Made by a program: the position numbers and the translations under genes
Source of the DNA: Nitrosospira sp. Is2
Lineage (GTDB): Bacteria > Pseudomonadota > Gammaproteobacteria > Burkholderiales > Nitrosomonadaceae
Reading direction: 5' to 3'
NCBI RefSeq assembly: GCF_033095785.1
Contig: NZ_CP137134.1
Location: 620,001-684,000 of the forward strand
DNA: 64,000 nucleotides
Notes under the pieces: model-generated
Seen by the model: only the letters and a program-made list of their open reading frames with translations
The model's database searches: none
What the model was told of the DNA's origin: nothing
Shown: positions 36,450 through 45,913 of the stretch, piece by piece
Layout of the letters: each line of letters starts with the position of its first letter
Position numbering within the stretch: position 1 is the stretch's first letter

Positions 36450-36548
36450 TCATCCTTTGATAACTAGGAAAAGCGCTGGGGCATACGATTAAAACGACGA
36501 TAACGTTTTGTCGCAAGCCCCTTTTTTCTCGTTTCTATCCTTCCCTAA

Positions 36549-36971
36549 TTAGGAAATCCCAGCGTTCCATTCGGGTAATGCTTCAAGTTTTACACAATGG
36601 AGACAAAAATCGCATTGTGCTGCCTTTAGCTCACCTTTAGTCCCCAACCGGACACCAAGTTGCCGAATACTTTCAAATTCTGCTTGCGTGAGGTATTTCC
36701 TAGCTGGACCTTCTTTGTTTTTTTCCAGCTCATAAGTATGGTCCTCTTCAGTCACAACTGCTATCGGTTCTTGACTGAACAATTTTTCCACGATAGCTTG
36801 TTGCTCTTCTGTCATCTTAACGCTTTTCAAATCAAATGTGATTCCTACAATTCCGTCCCCACTTTCAAGGGTAATTCTCTTGGAAGGGGGAGTATCCATT
36901 TTTATGCTAGTTCTTTCGTCTTTCTGAGAAAAACGCGCGGTCATCGTTGCCATGTTCGCTCTTTCGGTCAT
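36549..36971 (-). CDS. Small protein with C-terminal CxxCxxC, possible second precursor
   Basis: A 140-aa protein behind a perfect AGGAGG ribosome-binding site, the first gene of the minus-strand unit. It has a polar N-terminus, a beta-rich middle (RITLESGDGIVGITFDLKSV) and acidic helices (MTEEQQAIVEKLF, KYLTQAEFESIRQLG). The final 25 residues hold Cys120, Cys123 and Cys126 (QCDFCLHC) and end LPEWNAGIS. It could be a RiPP precursor with a Cys-rich core, or simply a small metal-binding protein: Ser and Thr, which LanB would need, are almost absent near the cysteines. A 145-base gap with the shared 36434 motif separates it from the next gene. Confidence 0.6.
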   Translation of the reverse strand: MTERANMATMTARFSQKDERTSIKMDTPPSKRITLESGDGIVGITFDLKSVKMTEEQQAIVEKLFSQEPIAVVTEEDHTYELEKNKEGPARKYLTQAEFESIRQLGVRLGTKGELKAAQCDFCLHCVKLEALPEWNAGIS

Positions 36972-37918
36972 TTTATCCTCCTGATAATTGGTACCAATCG
37001 GACTACAGAAAGTTAATTGGATATGCTTTTACTAAACATCCTATTAGCAAAATCCGTATACACTTCGTCCTACCCTCGCTCATGTCTCTCCTCTTTGTTA
37101 TGCACACTTAGTAAGATAGATTATCTGGGGAGTAGTACAAGGATTTTTCCAGAATTTTTTTAACATGCGTTACCCTTTTCTTCAGCGCTACACCTGGTCT
37201 ACAGACGAAGCTCGGCGATAAAAGCGAAAAGTGTGGACGTCAATGGGTCGTTTAGGACTTGCTATCCTAAAAATTGGATACTTGATTGACGGAAATCTGC
37301 CGCGAGGGGATGGAGCGTTTTGATCATTTTGGAGCGGATTTTCCGCCGGGGGCAATCAGCGGATGGGCACTATTGAGCTCACCTTACCATTGAAAATACA
37401 CGTCCCTTGCCGGTACCCTTGAAGATAAACCGCTGTTTCATGAATGTTGGTCAAATCGACGGTAAATGGTTACATTGGGTCAGGGTAAAAGTCCATTTCA
37501 GAGTACATGCCGGCAATCGGAATAGGGTTCCATGGCAAAAACCCACCGAGGCATGTGGTTAATGACTCAGAGTTGCTTCGGGTTAGAGAACCGAGAATCT
37601 AATTATTTACTATGAACTTCCGAGTTGCTGGAAGACGACTCCACCCATTTTCATCTTAATATTTGTATAGCTGTCCCCGACCTACCGTACGATCTACCGG
37701 AAAAAATCGAATGATGCACAGCCGTTTTGCCGTTATCTCTTCCATTCGTATGCCAGTTCATTGCAGCAATGCTTATCGGTCTTGGTTGTTGCTCCAACTT
37801 TAATCTCGCTGCAAGAGAGCCGGTAATCTCGTGGGAACACCGGTATTACTACCATCTCCTAGCGGGCGCTCACAAATTCTCCTAGCCTTACCATTCCTTG
37901 CCCACCACCATGCAATGA
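36972..37918. other. Long intergenic region
   Basis: About 950 AT-rich bases between the RiPP-like locus and the hemopexin gene, without a convincing gene. Short protein-like bits such as a 26-codon plus frame from 37312 (MERFDHFGADFPPGAIS) are probably remnants. The part next to 36971 must hold the promoter of the minus-strand unit. Confidence 0.4.
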
Positions 37919-38539
37919 CTATAATCCTGGCCAGTTCCCTTGAATAGATAATGGATAGCCAGGGTCAACTGCATTGCTTGCAATATCGTAGCGAAAATAA
38001 ACTGTTTTTTGAAAGAAATATGCCTTAAGCTGCCCAGGCCAGACGAAAGCAGCTGTAAAAGGTTGTCCGGTTACCCACAGTCCGGGCCAGTTCCCTTGAA
38101 TCAAAGCCGGATAGCCGGGATCAACTTTATTCGCGCCGATGTCGTAGCGGTAATACCGGTCATATTGGAATAAATAGACTTTTCCGTCTGGCCACATTAT
38201 CGCAGCATCAATACGGTAATCTAATTGTGGCCCGGCTAGCACTCCCCGCCAGTTCAAGTTAGTCGGCATCGGAAAGCCCGGGTCAACTCGGTTAGTAGCA
38301 ATGTCGTAGCTATAATACTGATCGCGGCTAAAGAAGTATGCTTTTCCGTTTGGCCAGACAATAGCACCCTGAATACCTCCAACGGAGGCGTTGTCCAATC
38401 CGGGCCAATTTCCTTTGATTGGTTGTGGATATCCTGGATCAACTTTGTCGGCCGCTATGTCGTAGCCATAATACTGACTGCCGCTGAAGAAGTATATTTT
38501 TCCATTCGGCCACATAATTGCGGAATCAATGATAGTCAT
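37919..38539 (-). CDS. Hemopexin-repeat protein, four blades
   Basis: A 206-aa protein made wholly of four hemopexin-type repeats of about 50 residues, each reading (A)A-I/V-x-W-P-x-G-K-x-Y-F-F...Y-Y-x-Y-D-I-A...V-D-P-G-Y-P...N-W-P-G-L. Four blades form one complete beta-propeller. I start at ATG 38539 (MTIIDSAIMWP) with AGGAG upstream; an ATG at 38560 adds seven residues. No signal peptide is visible. Bacterial relatives include photopexin-like proteins, and ligands (haem, metal, carbohydrate or protein) vary. It is on its own promoter within the island. Confidence 0.88.
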   Translation of the reverse strand: MTIIDSAIMWPNGKIYFFSGSQYYGYDIAADKVDPGYPQPIKGNWPGLDNASVGGIQGAIVWPNGKAYFFSRDQYYSYDIATNRVDPGFPMPTNLNWRGVLAGPQLDYRIDAAIMWPDGKVYLFQYDRYYRYDIGANKVDPGYPALIQGNWPGLWVTGQPFTAAFVWPGQLKAYFFQKTVYFRYDIASNAVDPGYPLSIQGNWPGL

Positions 38540-39600
38540 GTTAAGAACTCCTGTTTTCATTCATGGCGTCACAAGGTCGCGCTGTTGGTTTCCCCCCGGC
38601 CGAAGGGAATATCTAACCGCAACCGAGCAGGGAGTTGCGCGACCCACGAAACTAATTCGGAATTTCCCTCAGCCATTTGCTCGCCAACGTCCTCCCTAGT
38701 TCGTACTTCTGAGCCTGGAGAGCGACGTGTGCCACGCGAAGCATGGCTCTGATATCGGCGTGACGAGTGGCTGGAGGATTAAACTCGCCAAATGATTCCA
38801 TTGTCATAGTTACGATCGGGTCACGACTACTGGCGTGGCTCCGCGCTCGTTCTCTCGTTCGGATCCTGCGCCCTGATTATCACGGTTCACCTCTAGCATG
38901 TTCTCATCTCCTGCAGCAGTTTTGAGAAAAGTTCGCTCCTCGCCGAGTTCAGTCTTGCAGTCTTCGTCATCCAGAAATTCGGCGTCGAAATGCGAGCTCC
39001 TTGCACGATGTATAGGTAATAATATTGAAAAGAGCAAGAATTAAGGCGGAATTAAGTTTATTATCAGCCGCCCTTGTCGTAGCGTGAGGGCGCTGACGGA
39101 AGCCTTCGAAACCGGACTGGCTTGCCTTACTCGAAGCTCCACCGCCCCCAGCTGCGGAACTCGGACTTAGATAAAGCTGTTGTTCGGTAAATGCTTAGCG
39201 AAAACTTCTAGTATTGGGCGCACCAAAGTGTCCTGCTGTAAGGTTTCCCAGTCCCGACCGCATAAAGAGGACTACCACGTCGCTTTCTAGTAATGCATTT
39301 TGTGTTACGCGACTTGGCTACATTCGTCATTTGTCAAATTCTTACTTGAAGTCGGCGGTCCTGGGGACGTAATGAATTGAAGGCGACGGAATCGATTCTG
39401 AAAGCGATGGTCAGCCTTTCACGGTGAACACGGGTCCCTAGGCCTCGATTACCGCTCTTGCCGGTTTAATAATCCTGCCGGCCGAAGGTGTTTTTTCTCG
39501 CCAAAGCCGCACTTCTTGCAGGGGAACATTACGTATATAATACCTCGCCGCATAACCATTAGCCCTTCGTGTCAGAAGCAGAGTTTCGGTATCAAAAGCG
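38540..39600. other. Intergenic region, no supported gene
   Basis: About 1.06 kb. A minus-strand frame 38810-39037 (75 codons, charged) has no ribosome-binding site or family. The rest holds no open frame of note. Confidence 0.4.
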
Positions 39601-39611
39601 AAGTTATCTAT

Positions 39612-40497
39612 CTAATGTATTCTGAATCGCCCCGGCTTTTCTAGACACGCTGAGCCGGTTGAAATACTGATTTTCGAACTCTTATTGGAGAGAAAAACCG
39701 TTTGTATAGCCATGACGAGCTTTGGGCTGTAAACATTTCGATTTAGTTGAAGACATTTTGGCGAGCCTCGTTGCGGTCGGGATAGATCTTGCGGCGGATT
39801 CGCTCGCGCTTGAATGCTGAAGAAGCTCTCGGCGACCGCACTGTCACAGCAATTACCTTGCCGGCTCATGCTAGCGACCAAGCCATGGGTTTTCAAGAAG
39901 CCTTGCCAAGTCATGGCTGCGGTACTGGCGTCCCTCATCGGAATGGACAATGGACAGGTGCTTTGGATTTCGCCGCCAAACTGCCATTAGCGGGGCATTT
40001 ATAGCCAGTTCGACATCAATTCGGCAACGCATTGACCAACCGATGACTGCTCGAGAACAGGTCCAGCACTACATCCAGATACAGCTAACCTTCGTCGGTC
40101 CGGATATAGGTGATATTCCTCACCCAAACCTGAATAGATGCTTCGACATCAAAGTTCTGCTCCAACTGATCCTCAACCGCAGGCGCAGGCTTGCCATAAT
40201 AACTTGCCCGACGACGATAACCCCTTGGGCCCGCAGTCCTTCCTCCTTCATCAGGTGATAGACCCGCGATGCCTGCCATAGCGCTCGACAAGATCGCAGA
40301 TCCTGGGTGACCTCCGATAGCCATAGCGCCACCGCTTTCCAGCGGCCATTAATTCGACTGATGTGTTCAGCCAACATGATGCTAACCATCACTCGTGTCG
40401 ATGCAGCTGGTGACGCCAGCCGTAAAATCCATTTACTGATTCGCGTAAGAAACGGCACGGTCGGGTCACAGTCCCCTGATTCCTTGCCGGGACCCAA
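39612..40497 (-). pseudogene. Degenerate IS3-family OrfB
   Basis: Frames on the minus strand give successive pieces of one IS3-type transposase: HISRINGRWKAVALWLSEV, VYHLMKEEGLRAQ, GYRRRASYYGKPAP, NFDVEASIQVWVRNITYIRTDEG, then TAAMTWQGFLKTHGLVASMSR and GNCCDSAVAESFFS (canonical CWDNAVAESFF). Several frameshifts and a gap separate them, and the first catalytic Asp (VTDITY) reads VRNITY. It belongs to a different subgroup from the 28705 element. Confidence 0.8.
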
Positions 40498-40891
40498 TCT
40501 CGCTTATGGCACCTCACTGCAGGTTCCTTAAAACCGATCTGACTTTTCGTAAATGGTAAATCGCGACTTCTTAATTAATCTCTCCGAATAAAACGCCATG
40601 TCTAAAGTTTTTTCGTAAATTCCCAAATATCTACTATGTTAAGTTGTAGCGGTTGTTGTTCCGGCACACCGCATACGTAAGGAAAGACTGAAGTGATAGT
40701 GGCTTTCCCTGTCATTAGCCCGGCACAACAGTAACGTTTGGAGAACTGCTGTGCCGGCATGACGTTGCTGAAAGGTCCGATGGTAAGCCGTTTCCGTATT
40801 CGAAAGCCGTAAAGCAATTCCTGCGTTTTAGGGCTTAGGAGTAACCTTCAAGCTAAGGGACATTAACCCAAGTAATGTTAGGAGAGCAAAA

Positions 40892-41935
40892 ATGTTTAAT
40901 AATCCTTTAAATGGTTTGGGCAAAACTTCAAATGAGAAGACTGAGATCAGTGCTGACGTGATGGCCAAGATCAATGCGAGTGGGAAGCTGGCGCTGGAGG
41001 AGAAATTTGAGGCAGTTACCCAACAGCGGCGCGAGCAAAACCTCCGTACGGCAGTTGAGCAGCATAAATTGGTCGAAGCGTTACTTGGTTCCACTCGATA
41101 TGAACAGGCTCCACAAACCGCCCATCCTCCTGAGTTATCGAAGTTAAAAATGCTCGAGAAGATAAGTGACGAAAAATACAGAAATGAGAACCAAAGAATT
41201 CTAGACCAAAGGTCGAAATATTCAGCCGCTCGAGCCTTGACTGTGCGGCCATTTCGGACTCTTGACGGCGAGATTGGCGGCATAATTGGCGGCATAATAG
41301 GCGGTATATCTGATGGTATAGCAGAGGATACTAAGTTGCAGGTACTCGGGGCGCCCTATGAGGCTTGGTCGAGATCTGGAGGAGCTGACGGAAGGGGGTA
41401 CCACGTAGCGCAGGCATACGCGGACCCGTTAACGGGTAAGTTCGGCTTTAATCATTTTGCCTACGGAGCCCAAGCTTCAAGTGGAGCGGGAATATGGGTC
41501 CAATTTGTACCCGATCCCCCGCTTCCTCGTTTTGTGCAAATACGACCCTATTGCCCTTATTTCTATAAATGGCATGATCACGCCCACTTCTATGTAGCGC
41601 ACAACAATGCCGGATTTGGGGTCTTAGTTTTTAGCTGGGATATGCAAGGCAATGACCAAAGAATGGAGCAGGACTACAGATATACTATTTGGTCCGATGG
41701 TGTCTCGTGGCTGCAGGATCACGACAATCCTAGCGGCGACGCGGGGGACTACGAAAACGCCTTCCAGTGGGGAAATGAGGCACCATATTTCGAAGCCCAT
41801 TCTGGTCGCATATATAAAGCAGCTATCTGGTGTCATGGCTCATGTGATGGTGACAGTGGCGTTTTTGGAGATTATGGTCAAGCTTCCGCAGCCATCGATG
41901 TCAGCGTTCCATGGGTGGTCGTTGGTCAAAGCTAG
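40892..41935 (+). CDS. Hypothetical protein (347 aa) with glycine zipper
   Basis: An unrecognised protein with AGGAGAG ribosome-binding site. Residues 1-115 are charged and helical, probably coiled coil (EEKFEAVTQQRREQNLRTAVEQHKLVE). A glycine zipper GGIIGGIIGGISDGIAED follows at about 129-146, a pattern seen in membrane-inserting or oligomerising segments. Residues 150-347 are rich in aromatic residues, Gly and Asp (HFYVAHNNAGFGVLVFSWDM, GVSWLQDHDNPSGDAGDYENAF), like a secreted beta-sandwich lectin or toxin domain. No signal peptide is present. Coiled coil plus zipper plus beta domain would fit an effector or pore-related protein, but no family match supports it. Confidence 0.65.
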   Translation: MFNNPLNGLGKTSNEKTEISADVMAKINASGKLALEEKFEAVTQQRREQNLRTAVEQHKLVEALLGSTRYEQAPQTAHPPELSKLKMLEKISDEKYRNENQRILDQRSKYSAARALTVRPFRTLDGEIGGIIGGIIGGISDGIAEDTKLQVLGAPYEAWSRSGGADGRGYHVAQAYADPLTGKFGFNHFAYGAQASSGAGIWVQFVPDPPLPRFVQIRPYCPYFYKWHDHAHFYVAHNNAGFGVLVFSWDMQGNDQRMEQDYRYTIWSDGVSWLQDHDNPSGDAGDYENAFQWGNEAPYFEAHSGRIYKAAIWCHGSCDGDSGVFGDYGQASAAIDVSVPWVVVGQS

Positions 41936-42839
41936 CGCCCTACCTGCTGGAACAGGTTAAACTGACCCAGTACAAGAGAATGGAGGCGAAGGGATTTGTC
42001 AAAAGTTAGCTACCGAAGTGCTGTTGCATTCGTTTAATATTTATGCAGCAGCACGGATGATTTTCTTTTAAGTATCAATGGCTCAACGACTGCGCTTGTC
42101 CCAGCAGCATAATGGTACAGTTCGATAACTTAAATGAAATTGAAATAACCGGACCATAAGGGGTTGGCGAAGCTCAAAGATTAAGGAATAAATACCCTTC
42201 GCATTATTTTTGTGGGGGAGCTACGACCTCAAAGCGATGAACAGTGCTCACATGCAAAGTACTAGTAATTTCAGGACAAGCCGTACTTACATACGAGCGC
42301 GGGGCCATTCCTGCCTGTACGGGAAAGAAGGGAAAGACCGTATTCGAAAAACCCTCCGTCGTAGTTGTGTTTGCAGGTCTCGTACAGACAATAATTTCTG
42401 TTGCATTAATTTTTCTGTTTTTCCTGGCGTTAAGAAATTATTTCAGAATCCGGTGATGTTCCATTTAGGGGGGGCGAGGGCAAACGATAGAGAGATGCGA
42501 TCGCAAGATTCTGATGGGGGTAGCGCCTGTTTAGAAGTCGTAAGTCATTGTTGTCTTCAACGATTGGGACTAGTCGAGAGGCGATAGCCTAGCTGCCTCT
42601 TTGACAACTTTTTCGGGACTGTCATTGTAACCACTTGTTGGTTAGGTTCAGCGGCCAAGTGTACTCATCTTAATTTTTGCCCCTGTTAACCCCCCCTCTC
42701 CTAATTTCGCGCACAGAATTTTCACGCTAAGCCCTCGGGTTCTATAAGAGAAGTTATTGACTTTTGACCCCCCCTCCCGGTCTCTCCTCTTTTCATTGTC
42801 TCGTTTTTTCCCCCGTTAAATCCATTTGTATATATAGGG
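41936..42839. other. Long intergenic region, one possible small membrane protein
   Basis: About 900 bases. The only frame of interest is 42244-42456 (+, 70 codons), ending in a membrane helix SVVVVFAGLVQTIISVALIFLFFLALRNYF. It has no ribosome-binding site, so I leave it as a possibility. C-rich and T-rich tracts occur at 42680-42830. Confidence 0.4.
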
Positions 42840-43046
42840 GGTAAAATAAGTGAAATAAGTCAAGAAAGGTGTACCTATTGGGTTTGAGCCATATATTTAA
42901 GGGCAAAAAAGGTAAATTAAGTATGGACCGGAAAAGTGTCCCCCATCTGCTTCCTCACCGCGTGCTACCTTTTTTACCCTTTTCTGCCCCTTAATGGTCG
43001 GCCCTGTGTCAAACAGGCTGGCTTTTCTACCTTTTTTTACTTTTCT
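42840..43046. other. Candidate replication origin/iteron-like region of the island
   Basis: Next to the 3' end of the primase gene lie repeats. AATAAGTG and AATAAGTC occur at 42846-42860. AAGAAAGGTGTACC (42863) and AAAAAAGGTAAATTAAG (42905) lie on the plus strand. On the minus strand GGGTAAAAAAGGTAG (about 42965-42980) and AAGTAAAAAAAGGTAG (43027-43042). The shared core AAAAAGGTA and the AT-rich setting resemble iterons of P4-type replicons; function is not shown. Confidence 0.35.
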
Positions 43047-45490
43047 TCATAACGGAAATACTTGGTTGGCGAGCGTCCATCCGTTTTTGCCTTTTCCTGT
43101 TCTATCAATGGCGGAGCCATACTGAGCAGCGTCTCGAGCGCTTTGTCCGTCTCGTTCTTTCGGCTTTTTGGCCAGTGCTTTCTTAGCTTGGTAAGTGTAA
43201 TCCCCGGATCTCTTGTAATGACCTCCAGTACCTCGGCCACGAAAGGGTCAAGGCCTCCTTCATCATCCCTGCAGTTGAATATATAGGTGACGCTTGAATT
43301 CCAGTATTCAACCCAGGCAATAGCCGCATGCAGATCCTGTGACTCAATGACGAGGCGGCCGTCCATTGCAGCAAAAATCATCGCGAGCATGCGCGCATAC
43401 ATTTCCGATCTGGCCAAAAGGCTTCCCGCCTTGCCCTCGCGATCGCGGGTAATGGTTGGATATTGCTCCTCCCACAGCTCCCGGGCAGTATCACTGAACG
43501 TAACCTCGTACACATTATCGGCATGCACGTTTCCTTCCGTCACCGCCATTACTGCGTCGGCTACCCGCTGTGCCAGCTCTTCGATCTTTGCCTCTGGAGT
43601 CGGGCAAGGTAAAGCAACAAGCTTGGGCCGATAAACGTGGAGTATGATGAACCGGTTCAACAGTCCGTTTGCCACGTCGTTGGCAGTCGCTTTCTCGCGC
43701 AGTTCATGACTGGTGATGTGACCCAGGATGGACACGTGAGGACGGGTGGCTCGCGTGCGACTGGTCTTGGTGAGCGGCTCGATGTCGCGGCCATCAAAGA
43801 GATTGCGAATGGTGGCTGACAAAGTATTGTTGTCACGCCTCAGCTGGGCGAGGACATTGTCGAATTCACTCTCGATGACCAGCAGTCGCTTGTCGGCTAC
43901 GCCGGGGTCGCCTTTCTGCTTTCCCTCGGCTTCGACTGGATCACGGATAGCCCATGCAATGCCTTCTCCCGTCGACAGGCCACCAATATGGCACCGGAGA
44001 CATTCCTCAATCCCTCTTCGCCTGCTTATGATCGCATCAGCGCACCTGAATATCTTCCGCACGGTCGATTCCGAGGTTCCCTTGCGTGCCTTTCCGCTCT
44101 TGCCGACGATAAGCGGGAAAGGCCGGCAATGGATTATGGCGTCACCGATGTGCTGGAAAACACCTCGTCCGATTATCGCGCTAAAATAGGTCAGGATGTT
44201 TGCCGCGACTGCCACCGGATGAGCCTCGCTGCTGCGGCAGGCAACATCCACAATATCGCTTATGAGGGGAGGAAAACCCATATCCGGCATCCTCGGTGGG
44301 GCAAGCGGAGCATCAGCCTCCTCCTCCGCTGGGGGATAGCCCTCCTGTCTGATGACTTCGGGCTGCTCCTCCTTAATTGTCGTAGGTGCCCTTCTCGTCT
44401 TTGCCGTTTTTCCTGTCTTCAAGGTCTCAGCACCGGCTGAAGGCTCCGGGTCACGCTCGAATTGAGCCTGGAAATCGAAGTAATCTGCGTCGGCTCCATT
44501 CCTTACTGATTCGATCGTTTCGTTCAACGTACGAGCTGCGATCGACTGAGGGCCTGGACCAGGCAGGGTCGCATTGTCCACCTTCCTCGCCGCGGAGATG
44601 GCCTGCTCGACCGCTTCCTTTCCTGTAAGCGCATGCATGTCGTTGAAGTCGGTCGGTCTGGTGCTCACACCACCTCCGGAGAAGTCGGGCACTGCCAGTA
44701 GCCCCCCAATAGCCTTTGCGGCTTCCGCAGCCTTCGTCAGGCCCGGATTACCCTCCGTCCATTGATCGTTATCGCTGCACAGGATGAGGGTCGCCTCGTT
44801 GTACCGTTGCCGCATGGCCTGTGCCACATGCATGAGATTGCCGGCGGTGAACGCAACGGCCACTGCATGGCCCGTAGCCTCGTGAATGCTGCAACCGGTG
44901 GCATACCCTTCGGCAATACAGAGAACTTTTGCTGGTGTACCGACCATACAGCAGCCACCTCTGATCTCGCCACCGCTCAGGAAGCGCTTGGTCCCGTCCT
45001 CCTTAATGAATTGCAGGCTGGTGAGCTCGTCCTCAATGTAGACCGGAACAATCAGTTGTTTGCCCAGCTGTTTTACTCCACCCCGGGGACTGACGCCTTT
45101 CTTTACGAGGTAGGGATGATCAGCTTTTGCATTCCCAGCGCGACTGTAGATCTCCGCTGCCTTGTCCGCTGCTGCCACCTGGAGCCTGCGCTGCTCTTCC
45201 TGTATTCCTTCGCGGGCTTTCTTTAATGCTTCCCGGTGAGCCTTGCGCTCTGCAGGCAGCAGCGTCGTTACATCTCTCGCGCTCCAGATCGCCTGCATCC
45301 CCGATTTGAAGTCACCAAAGACTGCGCTTTCACCATCGAAAAAAAGTTTGACGTAGCCGCTGGCATTGCCGTTGATTTCCTGACCGACGGGAAAGCGAAG
45401 GAATCCGTTACCGCTGGGCTTGAGCCGTTCTGGCCGGTATTGATGCTGCCGCATGTACTCAACGAGGGCAGGGGGTAAAGACCCGTTCAT
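43037..45490 (-). CDS. Primase/helicase-type replication protein (Toprim-like + DUF3987)
   Basis: An 817-aa fusion typical of integrative elements and phages. The N-terminal 300 residues are a primase-like module with a Toprim-like core (VLCIAEGYATGCSIHEATG, VAFTAGNL, LILCSDNDQW). The C-terminal half (about 410-800) is a DUF3987 ATPase/helicase-like domain with Walker A GKSGKARKGTSEST and the conserved RLLVIESEFDNVLAQL and FDGRDIEPLTKTSR. It probably primes and helps unwind the excised element. The start ATG overlaps the preceding stop (ATGA), and the island's regulator genes lie directly upstream in the same direction. Confidence 0.85.
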   Translation of the reverse strand: MNGSLPPALVEYMRQHQYRPERLKPSGNGFLRFPVGQEINGNASGYVKLFFDGESAVFGDFKSGMQAIWSARDVTTLLPAERKAHREALKKAREGIQEEQRRLQVAAADKAAEIYSRAGNAKADHPYLVKKGVSPRGGVKQLGKQLIVPVYIEDELTSLQFIKEDGTKRFLSGGEIRGGCCMVGTPAKVLCIAEGYATGCSIHEATGHAVAVAFTAGNLMHVAQAMRQRYNEATLILCSDNDQWTEGNPGLTKAAEAAKAIGGLLAVPDFSGGGVSTRPTDFNDMHALTGKEAVEQAISAARKVDNATLPGPGPQSIAARTLNETIESVRNGADADYFDFQAQFERDPEPSAGAETLKTGKTAKTRRAPTTIKEEQPEVIRQEGYPPAEEEADAPLAPPRMPDMGFPPLISDIVDVACRSSEAHPVAVAANILTYFSAIIGRGVFQHIGDAIIHCRPFPLIVGKSGKARKGTSESTVRKIFRCADAIISRRRGIEECLRCHIGGLSTGEGIAWAIRDPVEAEGKQKGDPGVADKRLLVIESEFDNVLAQLRRDNNTLSATIRNLFDGRDIEPLTKTSRTRATRPHVSILGHITSHELREKATANDVANGLLNRFIILHVYRPKLVALPCPTPEAKIEELAQRVADAVMAVTEGNVHADNVYEVTFSDTARELWEEQYPTITRDREGKAGSLLARSEMYARMLAMIFAAMDGRLVIESQDLHAAIAWVEYWNSSVTYIFNCRDDEGGLDPFVAEVLEVITRDPGITLTKLRKHWPKSRKNETDKALETLLSMAPPLIEQEKAKTDGRSPTKYFRYEEK

Positions 45491-45786
45491 TGCGATACCT
45501 CGCTATTCATGAATTTCTCCACTGCAGCTAGGACCGCATCCTCCTTTGTCCCGCCCTGCTTCAATTGACGTGCGCACGCTCGGCATAATGGATAGACGAT
45601 GATAACGGGTATACGCAATTCAGCCGACGTAGCTCTTATGTGTCCGAATATCTTTCGCGCAGCACTGAAGGGTTTAACGCACGACGCACAGAGGGGGGAT
45701 TTCCTGCCAATTGGTCTCGATTCGTGCCTTGCACCCAGCAGTTCCAGAAGCGTTGTGCCTTCCGGTACTTTAAGGAAGTCGTGCAT
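45487..45786 (-). CDS. Small zinc-ribbon-like protein
   Basis: A 99-aa protein starting at ATG 45786 (MHDFLKVPEGTTLLELLG), since AGGAG lies 6 bases upstream. It has two Cys pairs, LCASC and LCRAC, spaced about 38 residues, forming a likely zinc ribbon. Its stop overlaps the primase start. It is a frequent companion of DUF3987 primases in such elements and is probably an accessory replication or regulatory protein. Confidence 0.7.
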   Translation of the reverse strand: MHDFLKVPEGTTLLELLGARHESRPIGRKSPLCASCVKPFSAARKIFGHIRATSAELRIPVIIVYPLCRACARQLKQGGTKEDAVLAAVEKFMNSEVSQ

Positions 45787-45913
45787 CGTTGCTCCTCCCA
45801 TGCTTGGACTTGGCGGCGGATAAAACAGGGGGCGGATTTTGTTTGACCGCAGCGGAATTGCCGAGAGCCGCGTTTGCGGAAAAGCCGTTGCGATAGTTGG
45901 ATAGCGTTCTCAT
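45770..45913 (-). CDS. Possible small coupled gene (47 aa)
   Basis: A short frame whose ATG overlaps the AlpA-like stop as ATGA and whose end overlaps the start of the zinc-ribbon gene by 17 bases. It reads MRTLSNYRNGFSANAALGNS, then a Lys/Pro/Ser-rich tail ending ARLP. The perfect coupling on both sides is the only evidence; composition is neutral. Confidence 0.4.
   Translation of the reverse strand: MRTLSNYRNGFSANAALGNSAAVKQNPPPVLSAAKSKHGRSNDARLP

Noticed and set aside
42244..42456. Small membrane protein gene
   Set aside because: Has a good membrane helix but no ribosome-binding site and no neighbour coupling; left as a remark only.
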